From Zoroaster sp. YZ-2022 (taxonomy: Eukaryota > Echinodermata > Asteroidea > Forcipulatida > Zoroasteridae), in assembly GCA_029582265.1 (NCBI GenBank), contig CM055823.1:25904569-25968568 (forward strand): a stretch of DNA of 64,000 nucleotides. Reading direction: 5' to 3'. Every line of letters begins with the position of its first letter. Within the stretch, counting starts at the first letter, position 1. Positions 10,565-22,631 of the stretch are shown piece by piece. The translations under genes were made by a program, and so were the position numbers. The notes under the pieces were generated by a model that made no database searches, was not told the origin of the DNA, and saw only the letters and a list, made by a program, of their open reading frames with translations.

Positions 10565-12092
10565 TTATCCAGTATGGACAATTTGATGCCTTTTTAAGGC
10601 CCTTCCATCTGAAAAGGCTTTTTCACAAATGTCACAAAGAAATGGTTTTTCTCCACTTTGAACTCGCTGATGAATTTTAAGATTGCCAGATTGTGCAAAG
10701 CCTTTACCACAAATGTCACAAAGAAATGGTTTCTCTGCAGTATGGACTCGCTGATGGTCAGTTAGATGAACTCGCTGATGACTTCTCAGACTACCTGTTT
10801 GCGCGAAGCCTTTACCACAAATGTCACAAAACAAATGTTTTCTCTCCAATGTGGATTCTTTGATGACTTTTTAGACTGTTTCTATGCGTGAAGGATTTCT
10901 CACAAATATTACAAACAAATGGTTTCTCTCCAGTGTGGATTCGCTGATGCACAGTTAGATGGATTGCCTGCAAAAAGGCTTTGCCACAAATGTCACAAAC
11001 AAATGGTTTCTCTCCAATGTGGATTCTTTGATGACTTTTTAGACTGCTTCTTTGTGTGAAGGATTTACCACAAATATCACAAACAAATGGTTTCTCTCCA
11101 GTGTGGACTCGCTGATGCACAGTTAGATGGGTTGCCCGCGAAAAGGCTTTGCCACAAATGTCACAAACAAATGGTTTCTCTCCAGTGTGCACTGTCTGAT
11201 GGTGCTTTCTTACAGAGCTTTTAACTGATAAGGTGTGAACTGCTTGATGCAGTCCTAGAAGGTATTTTGTCGAGAAAGTTTTACCACAAATATCACAAAT
11301 AAATGGTTTCTCTCCTGTGTGGACTGTTTGATGACGTTTTAGACTACATCTTTGTGTGAAAGATTTCCCACAAATACCACAAACAAATGTTTTTTCTCCA
11401 GTGTGGACTGTCTGATGCTGTTTTACATTTCTTTTGCTTGGGAAGCATTTGCCACAAATATCACATAAAAATGGTCTCTCTCCAGTGTGGACTTTATTGT
11501 GTTTTTTTAGCCTGCTTCTGTCTGAAAAGGCTTTTCCACAAATGTCACAAACAAATGGTTTCTCTCCGGTGTGAATTGTTTGATGACGTTTTAGACTGTT
11601 TCTTTGTGTGAAAGATTTCCCACAAATACCACAAATAAATGGTTTCTCTCCAGTGTGGACTGCCTGATGCTGTCTAAGATTGAATCTTGTTGAAGATAAT
11701 TTGCCACATATGTTGCAGACAAATGGTTCCTCTCCATCGTGAAGTGCTTGGTGCTTTGTTACAGAACTTTTATCTGAGAAGGCTATTCCACAAATGTCAC
11801 AAACAAATGGTTTCTCTCCTGTGTGGACTGTTTGATGACGTTTTAGACTACTTCTTTGTGTGAAAAATTTCCCACAAATACCACAAACAAATAGTTTCTC
11901 TCCAGTGTGGACTGTCTGATGCTGTTTTACATTTCTTTTTCTTGGGAAACATTTGCCACAAATATCACATACAAATGGTTTCTCTCCAGTGTGGACATTA
12001 TTGTGCTGTTTTAACGTGCTTCTGTCTGAGAAGACTTTTCCACAAATGTCACAAACAAATGGTTTCTCTTCAGTGTGGTCTCTGTGATCCAT
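10565..12092 (-). pseudogene. Type-I C2H2 ZNF gene, about 17 fingers, one frameshift
   Basis: The gene reads from MDHRDHTEEKPF at 12,092. About 14 complete C2H2 fingers with HTGEKPF linkers run to about 10,835, where a T run has gained a base (GTTTT for the usual GTTT) and the frame ends. In the next frame fingers resume (FCDICGKGFAQTG) and end at a stop at 10,565. Two fingers are partly deleted (VHTLSVKSSVRKHHQ and HLTDHQRVH). Fingers 1-3 (SDRSTL, PRKRNV, TQRSSL) recur as fingers 7-9, so a block was duplicated. Some fingers match type-II genes, so the array looks chimeric. A single homopolymer error could also explain the break; reads would decide. A working product would be a nuclear DNA-binding protein. 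Confidence 0.85.
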
Positions 12093-12289
12093 GCTTAATT
12101 GTCAAATGTGGATTTTTGTACAGCTTACATACATTGGGAAGTTAGAGGAAAGCGCACAACAACTTTGGGCAAAACATGATAGTTGACTTCACATTTCACT
12201 TCAATGACTTGTGACTTGATTTGGACAAGAAGTAGTGACCTGTGACTTTACTTGGACAGAATCTAACCCTTCTTCAAATGAGCAACTGG

Positions 12290-12690
12290 GTCCTCTCTGA
12301 TATGGATTCTCATGACGTCTTAGACACTCCTTTTGTGTCAAGGAATCTCTAGTGTGGACTATCTGATGGTTTTTCTGATATTTTTTATTTGAAAAGGATT
12401 TTCTACAAATGCTACAAGAAAATGGTTTCCTTCCAGTGTGGACTGTTTAATGCTTGCGCAGGGCACCTTTTTGTGAGAAAGAGTTGCCACAAATATCACA
12501 AATAGTTTCTCTCCAGTATGAACTCTCTGATGGATGTTTAGTCTTTTTGCGAAGGCTTTTCCACAGATGTTACAAACAAATGGTTTCTCCCCAGCAGATG
12601 ATTTTCCTTCAATATGGACTGTGTGCTTAAATTGTCATAAATAGAGCGGGTAACGGGCAGTTTCGCTTCATTTTGAAACATGTTTGTGGA
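12290..12690 (-). pseudogene. Type-II C2H2 ZNF gene, internally deleted
   Basis: This occupies the same place as the type-II genes at 26.6 and 36 kb. The C-terminal part near 12,400 jumps directly into an N-terminal finger (GCTACAAG phrase), so several fingers were lost by recombination between fingers. A further deletion near 12,505 removes part of a linker. The conserved start region (MNQRIHK-like) is at about 12,690, with a further frame break. Confidence 0.8.
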
Positions 12691-12714
12691 TCCTTTGATT
12701 CATGATATTAGGAA

Positions 12715-12900
12715 ATTTTCAAAGAATTCACTACAAATGTCACAAATTAATTTTCTCCAGTGTGGAAGCTCTGTTGTCTACTTACAAATAGCTGCTTACA
12801 TTTTAAGAAACTTTGCTGCATATGTCACTCACACATCATTTCTCATTGGTGTGAACCAATATAACTTTTCTATGTAGACTGCAGTGCTCACTCTCCCTGT
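12715..12900 (-). other. Conserved 5' exon region and 3' splice site, ZNF locus 1
   Basis: On the minus strand a long T tract is followed by ACAG at 12,900-12,897, an apparent intron 3' splice site. It is followed by a leader of about 200 bases with one or two decayed fingers. The same structure stands upstream of all five type-II genes. The matching 5' splice site was not found. Confidence 0.6.
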
Positions 12901-13140
12901 AAAAAAAAAAAAAAAACATTTTAAAGGTATGTATACATGCAGAATTCGTAATTCAAAAAATAACAATATGATCAAATATGTATGTGAAACGGTTTCTGGT
13001 CTCCGTGCGCATTGCCTCAGACCTGTGCGTTGGCATTTTTAATTTTCTTTTTGCATTTGATATGAAATGTCGTCAAATTGCAGCCAAAATTGCTGGATTA
13101 ACCCTAACCATCCCAAATCCTCCAAAATCCTCTTTGCCAA

Positions 13141-13395
13141 AGTGAAGGATTTTGAAGGATTGAGGTTATGTGGACTTTGCAGCGGTGAAGGATTTTGAAG
13201 GATTCAGGGCGGTTGTGATTATTTGCTTGGTGGATTCTGGAGGATTGAGGTTATCAGGCTATTTTTGACACTGGATGAAAATGGAGGATTGAGGTTATGT
13301 GAACTTTGCAGCAGTGAAGGATTTTGAAGGATTCAGGGCGGTTGTGATTATTTGCTTGGTGGATAATGGAGAATTAAGGTTACATGCTGGTCATT
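13141..13395. repeat. 129-bp tandem duplication
   Basis: GAGGTTATGTGGACTTTGC starts at 13,162 and its near copy at 13,291. The two units are nearly identical. They are an internal expansion of the TTAA element. Confidence 0.85.
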
Positions 13396-13802
13396 CCATA
13401 AAAGGATTCTGGAGGATTGAGATTATTGCTTATTTTAATACATACATGTACAGGTTTATTTTACATGTAGGTACTGCAAGGTTCATGCTTAAATCAGTGG
13501 ACACTTTTCATTGCTCCATGCAGGGACAGTCCCTGGCCCAGGCCATGTACTGATTAGAAACACCTGTGCATACGTAATCTGTATTATGTCTTCCAATGCT
13601 GGTCACAAAGATCCATGTACAATGTGCTTATCAATGGTACTGGTCCTCTGTTTACTGTAGCACACATGATTGTGCGTACATGTGTACATGTACAGGTTTA
13701 TTTTACATTGCAAAGTTCATGCTTGGGTCAGTGGACACTGTTTATTGGGAAGGTCCCTGGCTCTGGGCCAGATTAGAAAGACCTGTGGTACATAGTCTGT
13801 AT

Positions 13803-13965
13803 TCTAATGGCAGTGGCAGTGGCCCCAGCAACTGAGTAATCTAGGCAGTCCCCCCAGCAACTAAGTATTGTACACAACACATATAGGCAGTCCCCCCAGC
13901 AACTAAGTATTGTACACACCACATATAGGCAGTCCCTCCAGTAATAAAGTATTGTACACAAACAT
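13803..13965. repeat. Short tandem repeat of about 49 bp, three units
   Basis: The phrase GGCAGTCCCCCCAGCAACTA recurs about every 49 bp with AAGTATTGTACACA between. It lies inside the 1.19-kb TTAA element. Confidence 0.75.
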
Positions 13966-14291
13966 ATAGGAAAACACTGGTATATATGTTTTCATATGCA
14001 TATATTTACAGTGGTTAAAGGGTCAAGGGTTAGATTTAGTGGTTGGGAGTGGCCTCCAAAACATAAACATCCAGTAAAAATAATTTCTTCCACCAGCACC
14101 ATACCCAAAAATTCCATTACCTAAACCTGTCACTGGAGGATTTTGGAGGATTCAGGCCAGTGGCACAAAGTACCAAAAGCTGGAGGATTTTGAAGGATTC
14201 AGGTCATATGAGGTTTTAACACTGTAGAATTGAAGGATTTTGGAGGATTCAGGTTATGTCTAAGCAAATGGGCCTAGGGAGTTAGGGTTAA

Positions 14292-15718
14292 TTGGAATTC
14301 TGCTGTGCTGTGTTTTAAACGATTTTTTCACATTTGGTCACTGCGTACACCTGTATCACTATTTCCCTGTTGGGGAAAAAATATTACAAAAAAACAAACA
14401 AAAAACACGTCATCGCACCGATTTTGAAGCCGACCGATGACCAAAAACTGGAGACTTTTTTTTGGGGGGGGGGGGCCTAATGTTTGGATTAACCTTCCAT
14501 ATAATTTAGTTTTTGGTCTCATTTAGAGACAAGTAAAATAATTGCCATTAAGTTTATCAGAAAGATTCATATTCTTTCCTCAACTATAACCCCCCTAAAG
14601 GCATTTTGGCTATCCCAAATCCGCCAAAATCCATCAACATGCAGTAAAAAGGTACCCAATTGTTGGACTGAGATGGAATTGGTACAGTGTCAAATGCAAA
14701 GCATCCGTGGCTTGACTATACTGGAATAATTTGAAGTATATGTCCATCATCATCCATATGTTCTCCACCTTACTGGGTGGGTAAGATTAAATTATTGGTT
14801 ATATTGAATGAGAAAAATGCTTCCTTCCTCCATGCTTAACACAACAGTTACCTAACCTGCTGCATGCACCAGCGAGAAGGCCCATCATTGGCAACAATGT
14901 GATAACATTAACATTAGTTCCCCCTCACACACACAAAACACACACACACACAGTCACGCACCGTAATTGTGGGGACATACACTCGCTATTAGACACAGTT
15001 GTGGACACCAAAAATGCTCTGGGGACATGAAAATGTCCCCACAGATACGGCGTTCTTGCCTTCCCTTTTGTTATAAGTCCCCACACACCCACACCCACAC
15101 CCCCACCCCCCCGCATCTATTGTTCCTTCCTTTGTCCCTGTACCCTCAATTTACCCTAAATGATGCACCTAAGGATATATCATCAACTGGACAGTAACTT
15201 ACAAATGAAAGTAGCAGTTTGGTGTTTCAGTTTGTTTCACTGAAGGATTCTCTTGTAAAATGCTAAATTTCAATGCATGATCATATGCGTGGACGTCTTG
15301 AGTGCTGTTTGTTGAGACGCACAGAATTGTGGTCATCAAAAAATTGATGTTGGTATAATGACTCACCCCCAAACTGTACAGAAAATGTACCCAAGAAGAA
15401 AAACAGTTGAATCATGTTTCATCTTATTCCAGATGGTTATAAAATTGTTTTTAATCTCGAAAATAAAATTATTCTTTTAGATTTTTTTTTTTTTTTATAA
15501 TTTGCAGAAGCTCTCAAAACTTTTAATTAATATTCTTGAAAGACCAATAAAATGGAAGATGGTTAAAATTTTTGCAAAAAGTATTTGAAAAGTTTGAAAT
15601 GTGTAAAAATGCTGTTAACAATGTGTCAAATAAAAGATTTCTTTTCATAACCATGATATTAATAATTCATTTTCTCAATAATTGTCCACAACCGACGAAA
15701 TAAACACCAACTAATTAA
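14292..15718. other. Non-coding segment shared with other ZNF loci
   Basis: The left part (to about 14,780) is paralogous to 27,685-28,500 and contains the empty site for the hAT element at 28,122. CA-rich microsatellites lie at about 14,924-14,955 and 15,082-15,113. A G run is at about 14,463. No gene is seen. Confidence 0.65.
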
Positions 15719-15895
15719 GTAAGACTAATTGCGGTGACACCATGTGAAATGGTCAGTTGAGTAGTAATTAGTTCTGAAAAGAACTGGAGGTACAACTCGA
15801 CGTTTCGATCAGTATGCTCTGATCGTCCTGAGGCTAAGCCAAAGGTAAGTGTGTCATTTTACGAGTGCGGCGAATTACGTACATGGACGATACTT
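15719..15895. repeat. Fragment related to the 61.1-kb palindrome, plus a shared tag
   Basis: AAGACTAATTGCGGTGACAC matches the left arm of the palindromic MITE at 61,083. The mirrored right arm is absent and is replaced by CGTTTCGATCAG-type sequence. The following phrase GAGTGCGGCGAATTACGTAC recurs near 52,515 and 57,077. Confidence 0.65.
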
Positions 15896-15912
15896 AACAA
15901 TTTCTCATGATA

Positions 15913-17493
15913 TGCATGGGCAATTCCACGGTTAGTTACGTTACATTTTTAGTGACTCTGCACAGTTCTTTGGGCTCCTATATTAGGATGAAAGCCTATC
16001 AATTCTTCATTATGGTACCATTAATACATCTCTACCTAGAGTTACATGTATCACATAATAATAATTCAAAATATTCAGACATGTTATGTGAATTGTAAAA
16101 GCAACTTTGATCTCGGTTAGTTACGTTACAAAAAAAGGACATGGAAAAAAAGTTCACGTCTTTACATAAAAAGTTTCCTCAAGTGGGATACAACTGAAAG
16201 AAAGTGTAATATCTCCAACATTGATTGGTTACTGGCAAATGTTTTCACATAAAATATGGAGCAATTATTATCATCAGTTTTAAGGACTGCCAAAAAATCA
16301 TGGTTAGTTACGTTACGGTTAGTTACATTACAGTTTGTCCATGCCTACACACATTTTCAAAGCTCCTTTTTAATCACACTTGAAAAGGGATATAGGTCTC
16401 AAATGCTTTCAAAATTTTGAGAGCAAGATCAAGAACAAGATTCCAGTTGTTTAATTAATCTGCAAGTGCAAAAAACAATATATAAAATACTGTAAGTGGT
16501 ATGGTTTGTATTGTAAACAAATGCACACGTTTGTGCACAAAGTCAATGGAGGAGAAAGGTGGTCGGTCAGAAAATTGATGTTTTTTACGTATTATAGCAA
16601 AATTATGGAGAAAATTATTAAGAATTATTTAAATTACATACAGAACATTTGTATAATTAAAAAAAGATTCATTTTTTATTCCCATAAACCACTTAAACGG
16701 AGGATTTCTCAGCTGATTTCTGACATTTGTGCACAAAGTCAATGGAGGAGAAAGTAGCGAGATTTGTTGCACATGGATGATGCACACAGCGCATGAATCT
16801 AGAATGTTCTTACATGGGCACAATCAGTTTTGTAATGTGCCCTCTTTGTATTAACTTTTCAACATTTGTATTAATTTCCATGAAGCGGGATATACATCAA
16901 TTTTACAATGGTTAATTACATTACCGCTTGGTTAGTTGCGTTACAAGGTTAGTTACGTTACAGATTTTGAATGCTTTTTATTCAATATATATAGCAATAC
17001 ACAGGAATCTACTTTGCTTTTTTGAACTAAGGATTGGACAAAGAAGGAAAAAATAAGAAACCAAATTTCTAACAAAATGCTTCTTCTGTGGGCAAAAAAA
17101 ACAAGACGTTTTGGTTAGTTACGTTATTACATGTTAATGGGGTAGAAGTCTCTCTATTCTGTGGTCTAAATCAATCCGAATCACAACTTATGACTATAAC
17201 AGCTGGTATTTAGGTTGAATCAATTTAAAAATCTGATTAGATTGATTAGATAAATTGATTTCTTTCTCATTAAGTAATTAATTCAAGTTCTAGTTCTTTT
17301 TAGCAAATAATTTCACACTGAAACATCAATCACATAAAAATTAATTTTTGGCAATTTTTTCTCAAAGCCATGGCATCCTAAGCATTTTCCCCAGAACCTT
17401 TCATATGCTCTGATGTAAAGCCAAGTTTTACTTAAAAATCACAATTCTAAATTATTTTAAGGGTCATGTCCACTTCCTCATGGAATTGCCCAT
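15913..17493. mobile_element. 1.58-kb element with repeated GGTTAGTTACGTTAC motif
   Basis: CATGGGCAATTCCA near 15,915 is mirrored by TGGAATTGCCCATG near 17,480. Between them the 15-mer GGTTAGTTACGTTAC or a close variant occurs at 15,930, 16,115, 16,302, 16,317, 16,910, 16,930, 16,947 and 17,113, all on the plus strand. Two copies of a TTTGTGCACAAAGTCAATGG phrase lie near 16,530 and 16,725. No protein is encoded. It looks like a non-autonomous element with many binding sites for an unknown protein. Confidence 0.6.
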
Positions 17494-17619
17494 GTGGAGA
17501 CCCATTGTTCTTTCGTATCCCTTTTGTTATAGGACTCCACAAGGTAGCGATTATAGAAACATACACACAGTCCAAACATTTATTTACCAAACCGTTATCT
17601 TACCCAATTTTAGTCCAAT

Positions 17620-17646
17620 CATGGAGGAAGAAAGTCTTCCTCCATG
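17620..17646. mobile_element. Micro-palindrome insertion 2 (27 bp, 7-bp TSD)
   Basis: CATGGAGGAAG is mirrored by CTTCCTCCATG around a 5-bp centre. GTCCAAT flanks it on both sides (17,613-17,619 and 17,647-17,653). Paralogs near 29,605, 40,870, 52,945 and 57,298 lack it. Confidence 0.8.
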
Positions 17647-17754
17647 GTCCAATGTACCGAAGAAAAGAGTCCAGTCAGGTATGCATTGTATGTGTGTGTA
17701 AGCCCGTGTATGGCGAGTAACTTCAGCGAGCTAGCTTTCTTTTATGATGCGTTA

Positions 17755-17810
17755 AGACAACTCGACCCTAGCCTTGTGACAACTCGACCTAAAAGAAAAC
17801 TCGATTAATC
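17755..17810. repeat. Half of a CAACTCGACC fold-back end
   Basis: TAAGACAACTCGACCC and two further AACTCGAC copies match the ends of the fold-back elements at 29.8, 41.1 and 57.9 kb. A convincing mirrored partner was not found; degenerate GCGACTTTG/GCGAGTTTG traces near 19,140-19,175 may be its remains. Confidence 0.5.
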
Positions 17811-17859
17811 GCGATATGGCGATTGAGGATTGTTAAAGTTGAGCAAAACATCATGAGGT

Positions 17860-19037
17860 AGGCAGGCTTTACGGGGACATAATTATTTTAACGAATTATT
17901 AGGCGCTATTGAGACTGATTTAGTATAAGTAAGAGAGTAAAATGAAACGTAGGGCCTAATAATTTCAATGGGCGTTTTATTTACAAAAATAAATATTTCA
18001 TGAAATAATTCGATCAATAGTTACAAAATAAAATACAGCTAAATAAAACAGTTTATTTTAATTTTATAGACCTTATGCATAATATGATGTCACAAATTGA
18101 ATATCGTCCTCTATCAGAGGCTCGAGAAGGTCACTCATTGTTCATGTATGCGCGCTGTGTGTATACATAGTGTAACACTTGAATGATGTTACCGGAGCTG
18201 GCCGATGTAGTTAATACTCTGTGGAGACTTCTCTTTGGGCTAAATACAGGATTTTATTCTTACTGTAGGGCTATACAAAGAGGTACACTTGTAGAGAGGT
18301 AGCGTAGAGTACAAGAGATGAATGCAAGACCAGCCCAGAGGTTGATACATGGCATTTATATATACACAAAACTAGTCACTGACATGATCAGTGAGTACAA
18401 GTGTAGTCTAATACTAGGGAAAAGACATAAACTTAGTATGGCCAGACAGCCAGTCTGTTGGACTGGACATAGGGGTGGCCATTGACGGATTTATTAAGAT
18501 TAATGGGTACTATAAGAAGATGGACCTGTACATAAGTTAATTGGATAATAGGACACCTGTTTTCCGGTGTAATACTGTGTGGTCTGTAAGACTGTGTGGT
18601 CTTACAAGATTGTAGCTTACAATAGTACATACGCACGCACAGCGCAGCGCACATAAACCAATGAGTGACCTGGCCTTCTCTAGCCTCTGATAGAGGGCGA
18701 CCCTTCCGTTTGCGACCGTACGTCATGCATGAGGTCTATTATGTAGTTTATATTAGGAATAATTTACAAAGTATGCAATTATTTACTTTTTTATTTTACT
18801 TTTTTATTTTACTCAGTATTTTGTTTAGCTATTATCCTATTTATTATATTTAAATGTAACTGTAAATGAATTATTTGTGGTAATATTTATTTTTGTTAAA
18901 TAAAACATCAATGATTTTTTTGTTTGATTTACTCTCTTCAGTCTCACTAGCGCCAAATAATTTAACACAGTTATAACATTTAAAATTAATAATGGGATTC
19001 ATTAAAATAGTTATGTCCCCGTACATCCTGCCTTTAT
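17860..19037. mobile_element. 1.18-kb TIR element hosting a nested MITE
   Basis: ACGGGGACATAATTATTTTA at about 17,872 recurs inverted at about 19,020, and GGCGCTATTGAGACTGA at about 17,902 recurs inverted near 18,955. The outer limit is approximate. A second element (18,066-18,742) sits inside. No protein was recognised. Confidence 0.65.
18066..18742. mobile_element. Nested TIR element of about 675 bp
   Basis: ATAGACCTTATGCAT on the left pairs with ATGCATGAGGTCTAT on the right. Further in, CCTCTATCAGAGGCTCGAGA (about 18,112) pairs with TCTAGCCTCTGATAGAGG (about 18,678) and a TCACTCATTG pair. It has no coding potential. Confidence 0.7.
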
Positions 19038-19439
19038 TATAATAATGTTTTAATTACTCTGATATACCAGTCTCAATAGCGTGAAATGCGTCAAAATATG
19101 CCGGGGTGAGTTTGCCGAGGGGTTTGTTTGTCAGGGGGTGCGACTTTGTATCGACATGGGCGAGTTTGTAAGGGGCAAGTTTATTTGTTCCGCCATCCGC
19201 CGTGCGTACACCCGTCACGCGCACTGCATGCTCAGTATAAAATAGAGATCAGTGGTCACTGGACACTATACTAGGGAGAATTTCCTAGCACGAAACCAAC
19301 CAACACGCATAGCGGCAGACTCTACACCAGAGATATAATTATTTCCTCAACTGAGCTCTGACGAGATGTCCATACCTTCTGAGTAGGCTAAGACCTGAGG
19401 CCCCATGTGAACGGCAGGAAAGTTCCTATCTTTAGATCT

Positions 19440-20200
19440 TGATATACTAATAAGTTTTGTCTTGCGGTCATTAATGGTGACAATCCAATCCTACCCCAAG
19501 CCAAAACCTCAGTGCGAGGTCCCTGTCAAGCATAGAGCAGAGTTCAGTGCGAGGTGCATCCCGTCTGCCAAGTGATGAACAGAAAAAAGTGGAGTCGTCG
19601 AGGATGATTTACAGAGGATGATTTACCATCAAGCACAACCTTAGCTGATGATTAGTTAGAAAATCGGAGATGATTGCATGATAAGGGCCAGTAATACCAT
19701 AGGACTTCAGCTTGATTAGGAGCCCCTTTTGCCATATCCGATCAAAAGCTTTTGAGATGTCCAGGGCCACAACAAAAGCTTCTCCCTATTCTCCAAAACA
19801 AAACTTAGATGACCTGTAAGAAGTGACAACAGATCTCCTGTCGACCTGGCATGTCGAAAAAAAGCGATACTGGGCATCACTGGTACTGTGGTAGATTAAT
19901 TGTTCGACTCAAGATACTCAAGCAGTGACTGATTGAGGAAACACTAAAATACCTTCCCAACAACAGATATCAGACTGATTGGCCTATAGTTAGATGACTG
20001 AGACTTATCCCCAGCACCCTTAAAGACAGGAACAACATGCGCCAGTTTCCAGGATGAGGTAAAAATAGACTCAGCTATAGGCAGAAGTTAAATAGTCTAG
20101 ACCGAACAGATGACATTTCTGGACAGCATTTCTTCAAGATAACCACCGGTATTCTGTCCGGGCCAGATGCTTTCTGTTGTTGTACTAAAAGACGTGTTGT
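19440..20200 (-). pseudogene. Non-LTR retrotransposon reverse transcriptase fragment
   Basis: Reading the minus strand from 20,200: ASGPDRIP, then WKLAHVVPVFKGAGDKSQ, NYRPISLISVVGKVF, then RSTGDLLSLL and, in a shifted frame, VALDISKAFDRIWQKG. These are reverse-transcriptase blocks of CR1/Jockey-like LINEs, which copy their RNA at a nicked target. NYRPISL is block 2 and the first Asp of the catalytic set lies in ALDISKAFD. The YADD block is missing, replaced by a deletion. At least three frame breaks and two stops are seen. A trace of the downstream region (INDRKTKLIS) follows near 19,460. Confidence 0.75.
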
Positions 20201-21195
20201 TTTGTACTTCAACTGAGAAGTAATAAGATCAGTGGTTCCTATTTTTTACTCGGGAAGGAATTATTTTGCGATCGTTTCGTTGTAAATATTTTGTTTACAA
20301 AATCCGTGTGACCTTTGGCATTCTTCACACCACTTTAACGACCACAAGAGGGCGGACGTTGGACAGACGGGATGCTCGTTCAATTAGCTCGTGGTTCACC
20401 CGTATTATTCGGGTTACTCGGGGAAGTTACTCGGGGAAGCTACTCGAACAGCCATAGTTACGGTTGCCAAACTATGGGCGGCTGCCAGTGCAAAATAAAA
20501 CCGGAAATTCAATGTTTGTTTTAAATATTGTAATTAGTGAAAACACTGATAAAATCAACATACTTTACCAAGATATATTCCTCTTAAATATCTTCGGTGT
20601 AAAATGTTTAATTGTGGGCAGAATCTCTTGCTAACCATGTTTAAAATTTTTGGAAGAGAGGGGTGGGGGAAAGCTCATTGGCAGACCCAGGGGAACTAAG
20701 TCCCCGTCCCCCTAAAATTGTATTTAAAAAAATTTAAAAAAAGAGAGAGCGAGAGAGAGAGGAAAACGCACTCCCATTCCCTCACTGTGCTTTGTTTTTC
20801 TCTCCCTTTGATTATTTCTAAGCCGCCTAAAAATCTTGGATATGCAAATTTGGTGATAGTATGGTAGAGATCCCCAAAAAGTAATTATACCCCTTTGTTT
20901 AAACAAAAATGAAACAATAACACCATTGTAACAATTCTGATTAAAGCTCCACACATGTACAATTTTCTGACTATTTATTTCACTACCAGTATTTTTCTTT
21001 AAAAAAAGTAAAAATAATAAAAGGTACCATATTTATCTTACAGAAAGGAAAATAAATATTTGAAAACTACACATTCCATAATATATTTCTGTATGAATGG
21101 TTTTGAAACAATTAAGCCCTGAAATCAATTAATGCATTGTATTGAAATACTGCATTGGTAATTATGTATTGAAACACTCAAATACTCCTTAACCA
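20110..21195. repeat. Dispersed long repeat, copy B
   Basis: This is the paralog of 1-1204 without the MITE and without the piggyBac element. It has an extra purine-rich GAGAGA block near 20,740-20,761. It shows what copy A looked like before the 262-bp MITE arrived. Confidence 0.85.
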
Positions 21196-22197
21196 TCCTA
21201 TTGACAAGGATCTTATGAAATCTTTTTCTTAATCTTTTTCTTCTAAGAAAGCAGCGATTTTCAGGGGAAAAATAAAAACAACTTGGGTGATACAACATTA
21301 TTTACCAACTTTCTCTGATGAAAATATGCCAGTTATTATTTGTTTTAAATTAAAACCATATACCAGTACATTTATCTTTTTGTATATAATGATTATCAAT
21401 AAAAATAACTGTTATAAATTGCGCATTCTCCCCACAGCAGGGTCATTCCATTTTAAATAACCCCCCATATTAAAATGGAATTTTTGGGGGGGTTATTGGT
21501 TCATATTTTGGTGTATGGGGTAATTTTGGCTCAAAAAAATTTCTTGGACCAACGGTGTTCGAGCTACTGGCTGGCCATTTTTTGGCAATTTTGGCCAAAA
21601 TGGACGTGACCATATCTCTCTAACCGGTGGGCAAAATTTGTTGATATTGGCGTCTTTGGAAAGGTAATATCATAAGGAATCCAAATATGCCATTATTTTG
21701 TAAGAGCAATTTAAAGTTTGATGACCTTTTGACCTTTAATTTGACCTTGAATTTAACTTTGTGGATCACGTGACCTTGAGATGAACTTGGGTGAAAATTA
21801 TACCACCACGTTTTCTACAAAATATCAAAAATTGGAGGTGTAATATTTTTGGTTTGCTTTCCAGCTCTTCTCATAGTTGGCATACACCATGTATTTGATG
21901 CAAAAATGTGACATTCCTATGCAATGTACTATGTATACACATGTACATGTGTATACAGAGATCAAGTTCCAACCACATAGTCCTTGTTACAACCCGATTG
22001 AGAATGAATTAATTACTTTTAAAGTGACAATAACAATCTTAATGATCCTTTAATCTAAGGATTAATCATTTACCATGATTTCAATTACCAGTTTGACTGA
22101 TAGCTGAGAACCATCACATTTTCATTTGTAAATTTGGTCCCTCCTGTTCATGAGAATTTCATTTCCCCATTTTATCTCCCCATTCTGCTTTTCAACC
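21196..22197. other. Non-coding stretch
   Basis: It holds an inverted CCATTTTAA/TTAAAATGG pair with C and G runs near 21,450-21,500 and a perfect 26-bp palindrome of the TGTATACACATG type near 21,934. No gene is seen. Confidence 0.6.
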
Positions 22198-22468
22198 TTA
22201 ACCCTAACCACCCTTAAATCCTGCAAAATCCTCCAAGGGGCACTTTTTGGGGAAAATTCAGCACTGTTGAAAACTGGTACTTTCAGCTTTTCAAATGGGG
22301 CAAAATTACTACCTGGCAAGAAGTACAGGCCATAAATGCTGAATATGAAAGATCAATGAAAATGCATGGTGCATATTGAAGATAAGGGCATGTTTCCAAA
22401 AGTGCACTGATGGATTTTGGAGGATTCAGGAAGGTTCCTAGCCAGAATACCGAGGGGGTTACAGTTAA
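22198..22468. mobile_element. TTAA MITE, CCCTAACC family, 271 bp
   Basis: TTAACCCTAACCACCC opens the block. CCTCCAAGGGGCACTTTTTG and GGATTTTGGAGGATTCAGGA lie inside, and it closes at a TTAA (22,465-22,468). It is a close relative of 63,619-63,847. Confidence 0.75.
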
Positions 22469-22631
22469 TATATGCCACACAATTTATTAAAACTGTTCAA
22501 AATAGGCATGATTCGTAAATGAGTCGAGTGTATTCCAAAACCTAGGACCAACTTCACACTCTATAAACAGATAATACGTGGAATTGTTTATTGCCTCTTG
22601 TCACAGGTTGGGCTATTTCAGAAATTAATTG

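Larger units (their letters stand above)
13098..14291. mobile_element. 1.19-kb TTAA element, CCCTAACC family
   Basis: TTAACCCTAACC on the left and GGGTTAGGGTTAA-like sequence on the right bound the block. The paralogous loci near 23,805, 27,685, 37,650 and 55,010 read through from TTGCTGGAT to ATTGGAATTCTG with nothing between, so this is an insertion. It is filled with variants of GGATTTTGGAGGATTCAGG and includes a 129-bp tandem duplication (13,141-13,395). No transposase is present. Short relatives lie at 22,198 and 63,619. Confidence 0.8.

Noticed and set aside
19230..19250. TATAAAAT as a gene promoter
   Set aside because: No coding sequence follows on the plus strand; only antisense LINE remains.
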